Below are positions 1 through 9,096 of a DNA stretch of 59,175 nt, piece by piece. The notes under the pieces were generated by a model that had not been told where the DNA came from, made no database searches, and saw only the letters and a program-made list of their open reading frames with translations. Origin of the DNA: Shewanella xiamenensis (GTDB taxonomy: Bacteria > Pseudomonadota > Gammaproteobacteria > Enterobacterales > Shewanellaceae); contig NZ_BMOP01000023.1 of the NCBI RefSeq assembly GCF_014647135.1, positions 1,242-60,416 on the forward strand, in the 5' to 3' direction. The position numbers were made by a program, and so were the translations under genes. The number at the start of each line of letters is the position of its first letter. Position 1 is the stretch's first letter.

Positions 1-22
1 GCTTGATAAATTGTTAAAGAGC
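1..22 (-). promoter_or_regulatory. boxA antitermination element of an rRNA leader
   Basis: On the minus strand this edge reads GCTCTTTAACAATTTATCA, matching the boxA-type leader found just upstream of 16S rRNA in gammaproteobacteria. It loads the Nus antitermination complex on rRNA transcripts. The 16S gene itself must start just left of the window; that is inferred, since none of it is visible. Confidence 0.85.
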
Positions 23-70
23 GTTGACCTTCGCATTACCACAAGTGATTTCAGCGGGTCAGGGCTGCGT

Positions 71-98
71 ATTTTACGCATCCCCGTTTTTGCGTCAA
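71..98 (-). promoter_or_regulatory. rRNA operon promoter P2
   Basis: Minus-strand TTGACG (93-98), a 16-bp spacer and TAAAAT (71-76) form a sigma-70 promoter directed out of the left edge. It lies between P1 and the boxA leader, the usual tandem arrangement of gammaproteobacterial rRNA operons. Confidence 0.8.
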
Positions 99-198
99 GT
101 AGTTTTTTAAACTTTCTTTTCGCTCATCAAGGACTGAATCACTTGATGAACTGGCACTTGAAACTGCGTATCGCTGTCTGCCGTGTCAGTGGATGCGC

Positions 199-226
199 AT
201 TATAGGCAGCGGAACTTTTTGTGCAA
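199..226 (-). promoter_or_regulatory. rRNA operon promoter P1
   Basis: Minus-strand TTGCAC (221-226), a 16-bp spacer and a perfect TATAAT (199-204) are followed by a GC-rich discriminator, the hallmark of a stringently controlled rRNA P1 promoter. Three T6 tracts on the plus strand (231-236, 240-245, 251-256) start 9 and 11 bp apart, so they are A-tracts phased upstream of the -35 and probably act as an UP element or bend. Confidence 0.85.
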
Positions 227-440
227 GCGCTTTTTTGTATTTTTTCGATCTTTTTTCAATAGTTTCAGTTAGTCACAAAGTACCCACTAGTTACCCCCAA
301 CGTTATCCACAAAAAGCAATTTTACTGCTTTATTTGTGAACAAAGCATGACTTACCATAACTGGAAGGCTGGAGATTCAAATAAGCTTTATATAGATGCA
401 GACAGATTCAATGATTTGTATCTGGCTTTGAGTAGGCATG

Positions 441-468
441 AAAAAGGCGACTATTACAGTCGCCTTTT
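441..468 (-). terminator. Rho-independent terminator of secA
   Basis: AAAAGGCGACT and AGTCGCCTTTT form a perfect stem around a 5-nt loop, with a T-run when read on the minus strand. It lies about 20 bp past the secA stop codon. The A-tract on the other side makes it potentially bidirectional, shielding secA and the rRNA promoters from each other. Confidence 0.85.
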
Positions 469-490
469 AGAATTAGGTGCACGTGTTGAA

Positions 491-3217
491 TTAGCTTAGC
501 TTACCGTGACACTGCTTATATTTACGGCCAGAGCCACAAGGACAAGGATCGTTACGGCCAACTTTATCGCCATCGCGGATCATTGGTGTGTGCGCCATCA
601 TCTCGTCGCTACCATCATCCCCACCAACTAAGGCTTCGGCTGCTGCGTGCTGGTAGTCGCGTTGGATCTTAGCATCTTCTTCACGACGACGAGCTTCCAT
701 TTCTTCAACATCAGATTGGGCTTGCACTTGAACTTTAGACAACACGCTAATCACGTCATGTTTCAGCGTATTCAGCAATTGTTGGAACAGTTCGAATGAC
801 TCACGCTTATACTCTTGCTTTGGATTCTTCTGTGCGTAACCACGTAAGTGGATGCCTTGGCGTAAATGATCCATTGCGGCTAAATGCTCTTTCCACAAGC
901 CATCGAGGGTTTGTAGCATCACTGCTTTTTCGAATTGGCGCAGTACTGAGGCACCGACCATTTCTTCTTTGGCTTTATAAGCATCTGACCAAGAAGTGAT
1001 AATACGCTCACGCAGGCTTTCTTCGTGTAAGTCGTCTTCTTTATCGAGCCATTCTTGGATTGGCAGTTTAAGCATAAACTCTTGGTTTAGGCGCTGCTCT
1101 AACCCAGGAACATCCCATAACTCTTCTACTGATTGTGGTGGAATGTACTGATCGATTACCGCACCAATTACATCGTCTTGGATGTTTTTAATCGTGTCTT
1201 CAATACTTTCCGCATCCATCAACTCATTACGCTGGGCGTAAACCACTTGGCGCTGATCGTTTGCCACGTCATCGAATTCAAGTAATTGCTTACGAATATC
1301 GAAGTTACGTGCTTCTACTTTACGTTGAGCATTTTCGATTGCACGAGACACCCATGGATGTTCGATCGCTTCGCCTTCTTCCATGCCCAGCTTCTTCATC
1401 ATGCCGGAGACGCGATCAGAAGCGAAGATACGCATTAAACTATCTTCCATCGACAGGTAGAAACGTGAAGAGCCCGCATCACCTTGACGGCCCGCACGAC
1501 CACGTAGCTGGTTGTCGATACGACGTGATTCGTGGCGCTCGGTACCGAGAATGTGTAAACCACCCGCGGCAACGACTTCGTCATGACGCACTTGCCAATC
1601 AGCTTTGATCTTGGCTTTTTGCTCTGGGGTTGGATTTTCCAGCGCCTCGATTTCCATATTCCAGTTGCCACCAAGCACGATGTCGGTACCACGACCCGCC
1701 ATGTTAGTGGCAATGGTTACGGCGCCAGTACGGCCTGCTTGGGCAACAATCTCGGCTTCTTTTTCATGGAACTTGGCGTTAAGCACTTGGTGCGGGATCT
1801 TCTCCTTCACCATTAAGCGTGCTAACAATTCAGACTGTTCGATTGAAACTGTACCCACCAATACCGGCTGGCCACGTTCACGGCAGTCTTTGATGTCTTT
1901 AATAATCGCTTGATACTTTTCATTAGCGGTTAAGTAAACTAAATCCGCCATATCCTTACGGACCATTGGACGGTTAGTTGGCACCACAACGGTATCTAAA
2001 CCATAGATGTGTTGAAACTCAAACGCCTCGGTATCGGCAGTACCTGTCATGCCCGCTAACTTCTCATATAAACGGAAGTAGTTTTGGAAGGTAATCGATG
2101 CCAGAGTTTGGTTTTCGTTTTGAATACGAACACCTTCTTTGGCTTCAACAGCCTGATGTAAACCTTCTGACCAACGACGACCTGGCATAGTACGACCAGT
2201 GTGTTCATCAACGATGATCACTTCGCCATCTTGAACGATATAGTCCACATCACGCTCAAATAAGGTATGAGCACGTAGTGCAGCGTTCACATGGTGCAGT
2301 AGCGAAATATTGGCTGCTGAGTAAAGTGAGTCGCCTTCGGCTAACATGCCACGTTCAATCAGCAGGTTTTCAACCTTCTCTTGACCGCGTTCAGTAAAGT
2401 GCACTTGTTTGGCTTTTTCATCAATGGTGTAGTCGCCTTCGCCCACATACTCTTCAGAGTCTTCTTTATCTTGACGGATAAGATTGGGGATAAGCGTGTT
2501 GATCTTGATGTAAAGCTCAGAGCTGTCTTCCGCTGCACCCGAGATAATCAATGGCGTGCGGGCTTCGTCGATAAGGATTGAGTCGACTTCGTCGATAAGT
2601 GCATAGTGTAATGGACGTTGAACACGCTCTTGTGGTGAAAACGCCATGTTGTCGCGCAGATAATCGAAACCAAATTCATTGTTGGTACCGTAGGTAATAT
2701 CGGCGTTATAGGCATCTTTCTTCGCCTGTTGGCTAAGGCCAGCAACGTTAATCCCAACAGTTAAACCTAAGAATTCGAACAGTGGACGGTTATTCTCAGC
2801 ATCACGGCGTGCTAAGTAATCGTTGACGGTAATAACGTGAACGCCTTTGCCCGTTAAGGCATTTAAGTAAGCAGGCAGTGTTGCGGTTAAAGTTTTACCT
2901 TCACCCGTACGCATTTCAGCGATACGGTTACTATCAAGTACCATACCACCGAGTAACTGCACGTCGAAGTGACGCATTTCGAACACACGCTTAGATGCTT
3001 CACGCACGGTGGCAAACGCTTCCGCCATAATGCTATCTAATGAAGCACCCGCAGCTAAACGCTCACGAAACTCTGCGGTTTTCGCTTTAAGCTGCTCATC
3101 GGTTAATTTTTCATAATCGGCTTCAAGCGCATTAATCTTATTAACTACTTTTTGTAACCCTTTAAGGGTACGGTCGTTGCGACTACCAAATACTTTTGTC
3201 AGTAATTTACCAAACAT
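491..3217 (-). CDS. secA: Preprotein translocase ATPase SecA
   Basis: ATPase motor that drives unfolded preproteins through the SecYEG channel. The 908 residues are normal length for the family. Visible landmarks are the Walker A motif MRTGEGKT near residue 105, the [15 protein letters not shown] helicase segment near 210, the GTDIVLGG and GRAGRQGD motifs of the second nucleotide-binding domain, and a C-terminal zinc tail [17 protein letters not shown] that binds SecB and lipids. An in-frame GTG lies three codons upstream (3226), but the ATG at 3217 gives the usual [11 protein letters not shown] start. The gene follows the M23 peptidase gene after a 60-bp gap. No secM regulator is present between lpxC and secA, unlike in E. 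coli, so translation-arrest control of secA is not expected here. Confidence 0.98.
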   Translation of the reverse strand: MFGKLLTKVFGSRNDRTLKGLQKVVNKINALEADYEKLTDEQLKAKTAEFRERLAAGASLDSIMAEAFATVREASKRVFEMRHFDVQLLGGMVLDSNRIAEMRTGEGKTLTATLPAYLNALTGKGVHVITVNDYLARRDAENNRPLFEFLGLTVGINVAGLSQQAKKDAYNADITYGTNNEFGFDYLRDNMAFSPQERVQRPLHYALIDEVDSILIDEARTPLIISGAAEDSSELYIKINTLIPNLIRQDKEDSEEYVGEGDYTIDEKAKQVHFTERGQEKVENLLIERGMLAEGDSLYSAANISLLHHVNAALRAHTLFERDVDYIVQDGEVIIVDEHTGRTMPGRRWSEGLHQAVEAKEGVRIQNENQTLASITFQNYFRLYEKLAGMTGTADTEAFEFQHIYGLDTVVVPTNRPMVRKDMADLVYLTANEKYQAIIKDIKDCRERGQPVLVGTVSIEQSELLARLMVKEKIPHQVLNAKFHEKEAEIVAQAGRTGAVTIATNMAGRGTDIVLGGNWNMEIEALENPTPEQKAKIKADWQVRHDEVVAAGGLHILGTERHESRRIDNQLRGRAGRQGDAGSSRFYLSMEDSLMRIFASDRVSGMMKKLGMEEGEAIEHPWVSRAIENAQRKVEARNFDIRKQLLEFDDVANDQRQVVYAQRNELMDAESIEDTIKNIQDDVIGAVIDQYIPPQSVEELWDVPGLEQRLNQEFMLKLPIQEWLDKEDDLHEESLRERIITSWSDAYKAKEEMVGASVLRQFEKAVMLQTLDGLWKEHLAAMDHLRQGIHLRGYAQKNPKQEYKRESFELFQQLLNTLKHDVISVLSKVQVQAQSDVEEMEARRREEDAKIQRDYQHAAAEALVGGDDGSDEMMAHTPMIRDGDKVGRNDPCPCGSGRKYKQCHGKLS

Positions 3218-3277
3218 CTGAATCACTTATTTTCTGTAGGCCAAGTCCATGATGGAAACTAGAAGCCAATGTTTCAA

Positions 3278-4177
3278 TTAACTTGCTTTGCGGTAGACAA
3301 ACTTTTGTGGATCTATCTGCTGTCCGCCACGCAACACTTCATAATGCACATGAGCCCCTGTTGAGCGCCCAGTGCTTCCCATACTGGCGATGGTTTCGCC
3401 TTTAGCGACCACATCACCTACAGCTACTGACAAAGCTTTATTATGGCCATAGCGTGTACGTAAACCGTTACCATGGTCGATTTCGACCAATTCGCCATAA
3501 CCAAACATATTCCCAGCCCAAGTCACCACGCCTGCTGCAGTCGCGACAACTTTAGCCCCTTCCCGACCGGTAAAATCGATCCCTTTGTGCATGGTTCGAC
3601 GACCGTTAAAAGGGTCATTACGTAATCCGTAGGGCGACGATAACCAACCTTTATCGAGTGGGAGCCCTGATACATAACGTTCAGCATCTATATGGTGGTT
3701 AGATGACACTGTTTCAAGTAGTGATAGTTGAACATTATTGTTGTCAATTCGTGACGCCAGTTTATCCATATCTTCGATAAGCTGACTAATTTCGATATTT
3801 GAGCCTAATTCGCTTAAACCACCAACCCCAACTTCAGATGAGAAATCAAAGTCTTCATCCAATTTGTTTTGTTTTGCGACTTGTTGACCTAAGGCCTCGA
3901 GACGGGTGATTTTAGCTTGCATGCGCGCGACATGGGTCGCCAGCATGGCTAGCTGTGACTCTGTGGCACTTTTAAGCTCTAAGACTTGCTTCTTTTGTTG
4001 TTCGCGTTGGATTCGATCGTTATCGACACTGGCTTGCTGATTTTCAAACCTAGCAGAGTTGTGTTGATAAATACCGGCACCAGTAGCTAACAATAGCATG
4101 GGAAGGATCAACCAGCGTTTACTGGGTTGCCAGCGCGTAACGCCATTCCGACCTTGAATAAATACTGTTACACTCAT
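3278..4177 (-). CDS. M23 family metallopeptidase, membrane-anchored
   Basis: Probable periplasmic peptidoglycan endopeptidase or a divisome-linked activator of amidases. The 299 residues comprise a short basic cytoplasmic N-terminus, one transmembrane anchor at about residues 21-39, a long coiled-coil stretch (about 45-160) rich in Gln, Lys and Glu, and a C-terminal LytM/M23 domain. Zinc-ligand motifs are visible: the H of MHKGIDF and its D, then HGNG, and GAHVHYE. Since these residues are present, the domain may be catalytically active rather than an EnvC-like degenerate one. It lies between lpxC and secA and diverges from dciA with only 27 bp between the two starts. The position next to division and envelope genes suggests a role in wall remodelling; its exact substrate cannot be read from sequence. 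Confidence 0.9.
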   Translation of the reverse strand: MSVTVFIQGRNGVTRWQPSKRWLILPMLLLATGAGIYQHNSARFENQQASVDNDRIQREQQKKQVLELKSATESQLAMLATHVARMQAKITRLEALGQQVAKQNKLDEDFDFSSEVGVGGLSELGSNIEISQLIEDMDKLASRIDNNNVQLSLLETVSSNHHIDAERYVSGLPLDKGWLSSPYGLRNDPFNGRRTMHKGIDFTGREGAKVVATAAGVVTWAGNMFGYGELVEIDHGNGLRTRYGHNKALSVAVGDVVAKGETIASMGSTGRSTGAHVHYEVLRGGQQIDPQKFVYRKAS

Positions 4178-4204
4178 AGCCTAATTCAGCCATCTTATTA
4201 TCAT

Positions 4205-4651
4205 ATGAAAAAGCCCCCTCAGGATCTCAGCCAATTACTACACCAATCAGGCACATTACCCGACATAGCTGAGAAAGCGGAACTACTTTTATATCTGGAT
4301 CAGCACGTGAAGCAGATTGTCGCAGGTCCTGTTGCGGAGCAGCTGAAAGTCGCCAATTTCCGCCAGGGTGTTCTTGTGGTTGAAACCACTTCGGCAGCAT
4401 GGGCTGCACGAATTAATTTCCAAAAGCCGAAACTACTCGCGCAGCTTCAAGCAGAAACGCTCCCAATCCTTACCGCAATTGAAGTTAAAGTCAACCCGAG
4501 ATTAGCATTGTATGACGCAAAGCCGAAACAGACGCACAAGCAACTCAGTCCAGCTGCGGCAGAACATATTGCCGCACTTGCAGAAAATGTGAGCGGGACA
4601 CTAGGCGAAAAACTAAAACGGCTGGCCACATTGGCCAGCCGTAATAAGTAA
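4205..4651 (+). CDS. dciA: DciA-type replicative helicase loader (DUF721)
   Basis: The 148-residue product resembles the DUF721 family, now called DciA. DciA loads or operates the replicative helicase DnaB in bacteria lacking the phage-derived DnaC or DnaI loaders. The N-terminal half has the DUF721 pattern (VAEQLKVANFRQGVLVVET, then WAARINFQKPKLLAQL); the C-terminal tail is Lys/Ala-rich. The reading frame extends further upstream to 4127, inside the peptidase gene, but the ATG at 4205 starts the conserved part. A dciA gene beside lpxC and secA is also known in Pseudomonas, which supports the call. The stop codon is 13 bp from the end of convergent lpxC, and the last dciA codons double as the lpxC terminator. 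Confidence 0.8.
   Translation: MKKPPQDLSQLLHQSGTLPDIAEKAELLLYLDQHVKQIVAGPVAEQLKVANFRQGVLVVETTSAAWAARINFQKPKLLAQLQAETLPILTAIEVKVNPRLALYDAKPKQTHKQLSPAAAEHIAALAENVSGTLGEKLKRLATLASRNK
4603..4641 (-). terminator. lpxC terminator embedded in the 3' end of dciA
   Basis: CGGCTGGCCA (4619-4628) and TGGCCAGCCG (4632-4641) form a perfect 10-bp stem with a 3-nt loop. Read on the minus strand the stem is followed by TTTTAGTTTTT, a classic Rho-independent terminator for lpxC. On the plus strand there is no T-run, and the same bases encode dciA residues near the C-terminus. Confidence 0.75.
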
Positions 4652-4664
4652 ACATCAGACGCAA

Positions 4665-5585
4665 TTAAGCGAAGACCGCGCCACCAGGTACAGCAAAGCT
4701 AACGGGCACATCGGCTTCTTTCTCAAAGCTCACTAACTCCCACGCATCTTGCTGCGCCAATAAGGCACGTACTAACTGGTTATTCAGAGCATGACCCGTT
4801 TTATAGGCAGTAAACTCACCAAGAATGGCGTGTCCTGCCACATAGAGATCACCAAACGCATCTAAAATTTTGTGCTTAACGAACTCATCCTCATAACGCA
4901 GGCCGTCGGGGTTGAGGACGCGATATTCATCAAGTACAACTGCGTTTTCCATGCTGCCACCTAATGCTAGGTTATTCGCACGCAGATACTCAATATCACG
5001 CATAAAACCAAAAGTACGAGCGCGGCTAATGTCTTTAACAAAAGCTGAAGTAGAGAAGTCCATCACCACATGCTGTTGGCTGCGAGCAATTTCGGGGTGA
5101 GCAAAGTCAATTTTAAAGTTGACTCTAAAACCTTTGAAAGGCTTGAGCTCGGCCCACTTATCACCGTCTTCAACACGCACAGGGCGTTTAATCTTTAAGT
5201 ACTTCTTAGGTGCAGACTGCTCTTTAATACCCGCAGACTGAAGTAAGAATACAAATGGGCTCGCACTGCCATCCATAATTGGGATTTCAGGGGCGTCCAC
5301 TTCGATTACGGCGTTATCAATGCCTAAACCCGCTAAGGCTGCAAATAAATGCTCAATAGTCGAAATACGAATACCTTCGTCATTGACAAGTGCCGTGCAC
5401 ATCGTGGTTTCGCGAACTTGTTCCGCCTTTGCTGGAATAGCAACGGCAGGACTCATATCGGTACGCACAAGTACGATCCCTGTATTGACTGGTGCGGGCA
5501 TAATGCTCAAGGTGACTTTATTCCCAGAGTGCAAACCGACTCCGGTAGCTTTCACCATTTTTTGAACAGTTCTTTGAAATATCAT
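4665..5585 (-). CDS. lpxC: UDP-3-O-acyl-N-acetylglucosamine deacetylase
   Basis: Zinc-dependent deacetylase that catalyses the committed step of lipid A synthesis in the cytoplasm. The 306 residues match the family length (E. coli 305). The zinc-binding motif TIEHLFAAL places His79 exactly as in E. coli, and the second motif [17 protein letters not shown] carries the remaining His and Asp ligands. The final GHALNN contains the catalytic His. It is the last gene of the dcw-linked block, 179 bp after ftsZ, and seems to have its own promoter in that gap. It ends convergently with dciA. Confidence 0.98.
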   Translation of the reverse strand: MIFQRTVQKMVKATGVGLHSGNKVTLSIMPAPVNTGIVLVRTDMSPAVAIPAKAEQVRETTMCTALVNDEGIRISTIEHLFAALAGLGIDNAVIEVDAPEIPIMDGSASPFVFLLQSAGIKEQSAPKKYLKIKRPVRVEDGDKWAELKPFKGFRVNFKIDFAHPEIARSQQHVVMDFSTSAFVKDISRARTFGFMRDIEYLRANNLALGGSMENAVVLDEYRVLNPDGLRYEDEFVKHKILDAFGDLYVAGHAILGEFTAYKTGHALNNQLVRALLAQQDAWELVSFEKEADVPVSFAVPGGAVFA

Positions 5586-5665
5586 TCAGTTACCCGTTTA
5601 GATTTCAATAATTAAGCCTAATATTTGCGCACACAGCAGCAGCAAAACGACCACATAGGTTCGAC

Positions 5666-5695
5666 ATAGTAACATAAGTTAGCTATGTCATACAA
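5666..5695 (-). promoter_or_regulatory. Putative lpxC promoter with overlapping inverted repeat
   Basis: On the minus strand TTGTAT (5690-5695), an 18-bp spacer and TACTAT (5666-5671) lie about 80 bp before the lpxC start. GACATAG (5663-5669) and CTATGTC (5683-5689) form an inverted repeat across the spacer and -10, suggesting a dimeric repressor site. A second hairpin, GGGTG-TATTGC with GCAATA-CACCC, lies nearer ftsZ at about 5706-5739. No regulator is identified. Confidence 0.4.
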
Positions 5696-5764
5696 ATGTC
5701 GTCATTGGGTGGTATTGCCGATAGAGCAATACATCACCCGATACGCTGGACTCAAATACCTGTT

Positions 5765-6952
5765 TTAATCAGCTTGCTTACGCAAAAACGCTGGGATATC
5801 TAAGTAATCCAATTCATGCTTTGTTGAAGGCGCTGGCGCAGGAGCAGGTGCTGGCGATGCAGGTAATACGTTACCCTTTGGCGCCGCATAGCTCACATGA
5901 GTTGCTTCTTCGACATAAGCTTCAACTTTTGGTTCCACAACCACTGGTTCTGGACGTGGTGCTGGCTTAGAAACTAATTGGATATCAGGACGCTTTTCAG
6001 CACCAATACCCGTTGCAACTACGGTTACGCGCAGTTCGTCGCTCATTTCTGGGTCGATAACCGCACCCACAACCACGGTAGCATTGTCAGAAGCATAAGC
6101 TTTAACATGGTTACCAACAGTTTCAAATTCTTCGATGCTCATGTCCATACCTGCGGTAATGTTAACTAACACACCACGGGCACCGGCTAAGTCGATGTCT
6201 TCTAATAATGGGCTGGCTACAGCAGCTTCAGCCGCTTCTTCTGCACGGTCTTCACCACGTGCAACACCAGTGCCCATCATGGCATTACCCATTTCAGACA
6301 TAACGGTTTTCACGTCCGCAAAGTCGACGTTAATCAGACCTGGGCGAGTAATCAGCTCAGCAATACCTTGTACTGCGCCGAGTAACACGTTATTCGCTGC
6401 GGCAAACGCATCGAGTAATGACGTACCACGACCCAATACTTTTAATAATTTTTCGTTAGGGATAGTGATTAGCGAATCCACGTGCTTAGCAAGCTCAGCG
6501 ATACCTTGCTCGGCATAAGCCATGCGCTTTTTGCCTTCGAAAGGGAAAGGCTTAGTCACGACCGCAACCGTTAAGATGCCTTCTTCACGAGCGATTTGAG
6601 CAACAACTGGCGCAGCACCTGTACCAGTACCACCGCCCATACCGGCGGCGATAAAGATCATGTCTGAGCCTTTGATCGCTGCACGAATGTTTTCGCGGTC
6701 TTCTTCCGCTGCGGCACGACCCACTTCGGGGTTGGCGCCAGCGCCAAGCCCTTTAGTGACATCGCGACCTAATTGAATCGTTGAGCCAGCGCCAGATTTA
6801 CGTAGCGCCTGTGCGTCTGTATTGGTAACGACAAACTCAACACCTTCAATGTTGTGTTTGACCATATGTTCGACAGCGTTACCGCCGCCGCCGCCAACGC
6901 CGATGACTTTAATCACCGCGTCGTCTGAGTGAGTGTCCATGATCTCAAACAT
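5765..6952 (-). CDS. ftsZ: Cell division GTPase FtsZ
   Basis: Tubulin-like GTPase that polymerises into the Z ring at midcell and recruits the divisome. The tubulin signature GGGTGTG lies at residues 106-112. The N-terminal [10 protein letters not shown] nucleotide-binding loop and the T7-loop region [11 protein letters not shown] are present. A Pro- and Ala-rich linker (about 325-380) leads to the C-terminal peptide [12 protein letters not shown], which binds FtsA, ZipA and SlmA. SlmA is encoded at 45480-46073. Length (395) is normal. It follows ftsA after 27 bp and is the last division gene of the cluster. Confidence 0.99.
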   Translation of the reverse strand: MFEIMDTHSDDAVIKVIGVGGGGGNAVEHMVKHNIEGVEFVVTNTDAQALRKSGAGSTIQLGRDVTKGLGAGANPEVGRAAAEEDRENIRAAIKGSDMIFIAAGMGGGTGTGAAPVVAQIAREEGILTVAVVTKPFPFEGKKRMAYAEQGIAELAKHVDSLITIPNEKLLKVLGRGTSLLDAFAAANNVLLGAVQGIAELITRPGLINVDFADVKTVMSEMGNAMMGTGVARGEDRAEEAAEAAVASPLLEDIDLAGARGVLVNITAGMDMSIEEFETVGNHVKAYASDNATVVVGAVIDPEMSDELRVTVVATGIGAEKRPDIQLVSKPAPRPEPVVVEPKVEAYVEEATHVSYAAPKGNVLPASPAPAPAPAPSTKHELDYLDIPAFLRKQAD

Positions 6953-6979
6953 TGTCTGATCTCCGTGTTGCCTGCGTTA

Positions 6980-8215
6980 TTAAAATTCACCCTTAAACCA
7001 GCTTTGGACCCGATTCCAAGCACTGGTAACCCCTTGACGCTCAGGACGCTCGAATTGACGCTCAAGCACCCGTCTTGCACCGTAGTGAAGCAATCCAACC
7101 CCAGTGGAGTAAATAGACTGATCCACGTATTCGTATAACCCTTTAACTGGCAATGGTGAGGCGACGCGAACAGGCATACCAAAGGTTGCCTCCGCAATGT
7201 CCACCACGCCTTGAATCGACGCCGTACCACCTGTTAACACGATACCTGCGGCGATTTGATCTTCTAAACCACTGTCTTTCAGCTCCTTGAGCACTAACTC
7301 AAACAGCTCTTGATATCTTGGCTCCACCACTTCGGCCAGCGTGTGACGTGACATGCTGCGCGATGGACGCCCACCGACCGAGGGCACTTCGATACTGTCT
7401 TCGCGGCTCACCATGGAGCTGCGCGCACAGGCGAATTGCACTTTAATTTGTTCGGCATGTGACGACGGCGTGCGGAAAATCTTCGCAATATCGTTGGTCA
7501 CTTGGTTACCCGCAACCGGCACAACTGCACAGTGACGTAGCGCACCATTGGTATACACGGCGATGTCCGTCGTGCCGCCGCCGATATCGACGATACACAC
7601 ACCTAAGTCTTTTTCATCAAAGGTTAATACCGCATCCGCCGACGCAATGCCGGAGAACACTAAGTCATCGACCTTCAAACCACAGCGCTCAACACTCTTA
7701 GTGATGTTCTTCGCCATATCATTGGCGCAGGTCACTATGTGTACCTTGGCTTCCATCCGCATGCCTGACATGCCGATGGGGCTGCGAATGCCGTCTTGTA
7801 CGTCAATCGCGTATTCCTGCGGTAACACATGCAGAATACGACGTTCGGTCGGGATCTTCACCGAGCGCGCAGTGTGGATCACGTTATCGACGTCTTCCTG
7901 TGTCACTTCTTCATCGTTAATCGACACCATGCCATTTTCGTTTTGGCAGGCGATATGTTTACCGGAAATGCTCAGGTAAACCGATGATACTTGGCAGTCT
8001 GCCATTAATTCCGCTTGATCGAGCGCGCGTTGCACACTGCGCACGATGGAGTCTAAATCGTTAACGCCACCTTTATCCATGCCCCTTGAAGGGTGGTTAC
8101 CAAGGCCGACTATGCTGATTTCGCCATCGGGCAGAACTTCGCCTATGATCACTGCGACTTTAGAGGTTCCTATGTCCAATCCGACGATCAGATTTCTATC
8201 TTGGTTTTTGGTCAT
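6980..8215 (-). CDS. ftsA: Cell division protein FtsA
   Basis: Actin-like ATPase that tethers FtsZ polymers to the inner membrane and activates septal synthesis. The 411 residues contain the phosphate-1 motif GLDIGTSKV near residue 12, the phosphate-2 motif VDIGGGTTDIAV near 210, and the C-terminal amphipathic membrane-targeting helix ending VQSWFKGEF. The start overlaps the end of ftsQ by 20 bp, so the two are probably translationally coupled. Confidence 0.99.
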   Translation of the reverse strand: MTKNQDRNLIVGLDIGTSKVAVIIGEVLPDGEISIVGLGNHPSRGMDKGGVNDLDSIVRSVQRALDQAELMADCQVSSVYLSISGKHIACQNENGMVSINDEEVTQEDVDNVIHTARSVKIPTERRILHVLPQEYAIDVQDGIRSPIGMSGMRMEAKVHIVTCANDMAKNITKSVERCGLKVDDLVFSGIASADAVLTFDEKDLGVCIVDIGGGTTDIAVYTNGALRHCAVVPVAGNQVTNDIAKIFRTPSSHAEQIKVQFACARSSMVSREDSIEVPSVGGRPSRSMSRHTLAEVVEPRYQELFELVLKELKDSGLEDQIAAGIVLTGGTASIQGVVDIAEATFGMPVRVASPLPVKGLYEYVDQSIYSTGVGLLHYGARRVLERQFERPERQGVTSAWNRVQSWFKGEF

Positions 8216-8996
8216 TAATTATCGGCTCTCTTGTTTGTGCATCGCCCCAGCCTACGGCCAACCCTGTGTCGTAGCGCAAATCCACTCTGGCAATCGGTTT
8301 ATCTTGTTTCGCCAATAATGGGTAAACAGTGATAAACCTCTGTATCCTTGCCATTTTATCTTCTCGACCTAGGTCTAAAACAATACCGTTACCTAGTGTC
8401 GCGTGCCACGCATGACGTGGTGTTAAACTCAAATTGGCTAAGGTAAAGCCATTAATCTTCAGTAGCGAGTTAACCTGCGCGTAGGCGGTTAACACTTCGG
8501 TCCCCATATCATCTGGCCCAGATAAATAAGGCAGATGCTCTAACTCAGGGTGCGATGGCGCTTCAAACACTTCACCATGCACATTGAGCCAAGCGGTACC
8601 ATTCCAATGGGCGACCGGTTGTTGCTCCTGTAAATACACCCTGAGTTTCGCAGGCCATTCACGTCTCACTGACGCACGATACACCCAAGGTAAAGCTTCT
8701 AATGCCTGTTGCACTAAGGTGATGTCAGCACTAAAAAAACTCCGCTGCATTAAATCCTGTAGTGCAATTTGTATATCCCTATCTGTGGTGTAAGTCCGCT
8801 CACCTTTAATGGCGACCGCTTCAATGGGCAAAGTGCTGGCATCATTTAAAAACTTATGTAGCAGGTAGCCGCCAAAAACAAAACTACCAATGACTAACCA
8901 TAAAAAACCAATCCCACTCCACAAGTACCAATTAACCCGTGACATCCTCGCCCGCCAGTGTCGCCTCTTATCACTCCAAGACACGTTTGTTTCCAC
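8196..8996 (-). CDS. ftsQ: Cell division protein FtsQ
   Basis: Bitopic divisome scaffold that binds FtsB and FtsL. It has a short basic cytoplasmic tail, one transmembrane segment at about residues 26-48, then a POTRA domain (about 57-125, beginning LPIEAVAIKGERTY) and a beta domain. Length is 266 from the GTG at 8996. A second in-frame GTG at 8984 gives 262 residues and is better spaced from the GAAGGGTGG Shine-Dalgarno-like stretch, so it may be the real start. It follows murC after a 100-bp gap that holds no ddlB gene, unlike E. coli. Confidence 0.97.
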   Translation of the reverse strand: METNVSWSDKRRHWRARMSRVNWYLWSGIGFLWLVIGSFVFGGYLLHKFLNDASTLPIEAVAIKGERTYTTDRDIQIALQDLMQRSFFSADITLVQQALEALPWVYRASVRREWPAKLRVYLQEQQPVAHWNGTAWLNVHGEVFEAPSHPELEHLPYLSGPDDMGTEVLTAYAQVNSLLKINGFTLANLSLTPRHAWHATLGNGIVLDLGREDKMARIQRFITVYPLLAKQDKPIARVDLRYDTGLAVGWGDAQTREPIINDQKPR

Positions 8997-9096
8997 CCTT
9001 CAACGACACTACTAAAAACCACAGAAAACCGGCCATTATATAGCGCTAAAACATCGGATCAACATTTCCTTTAAACCCAAGTTGTCACGCAATACA

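Noticed and set aside
6135..6518. Antisense frames inside ftsZ, ftsA and other dcw genes
   Set aside because: They are shadows of strongly conserved genes; none has start signals or plausible protein character.
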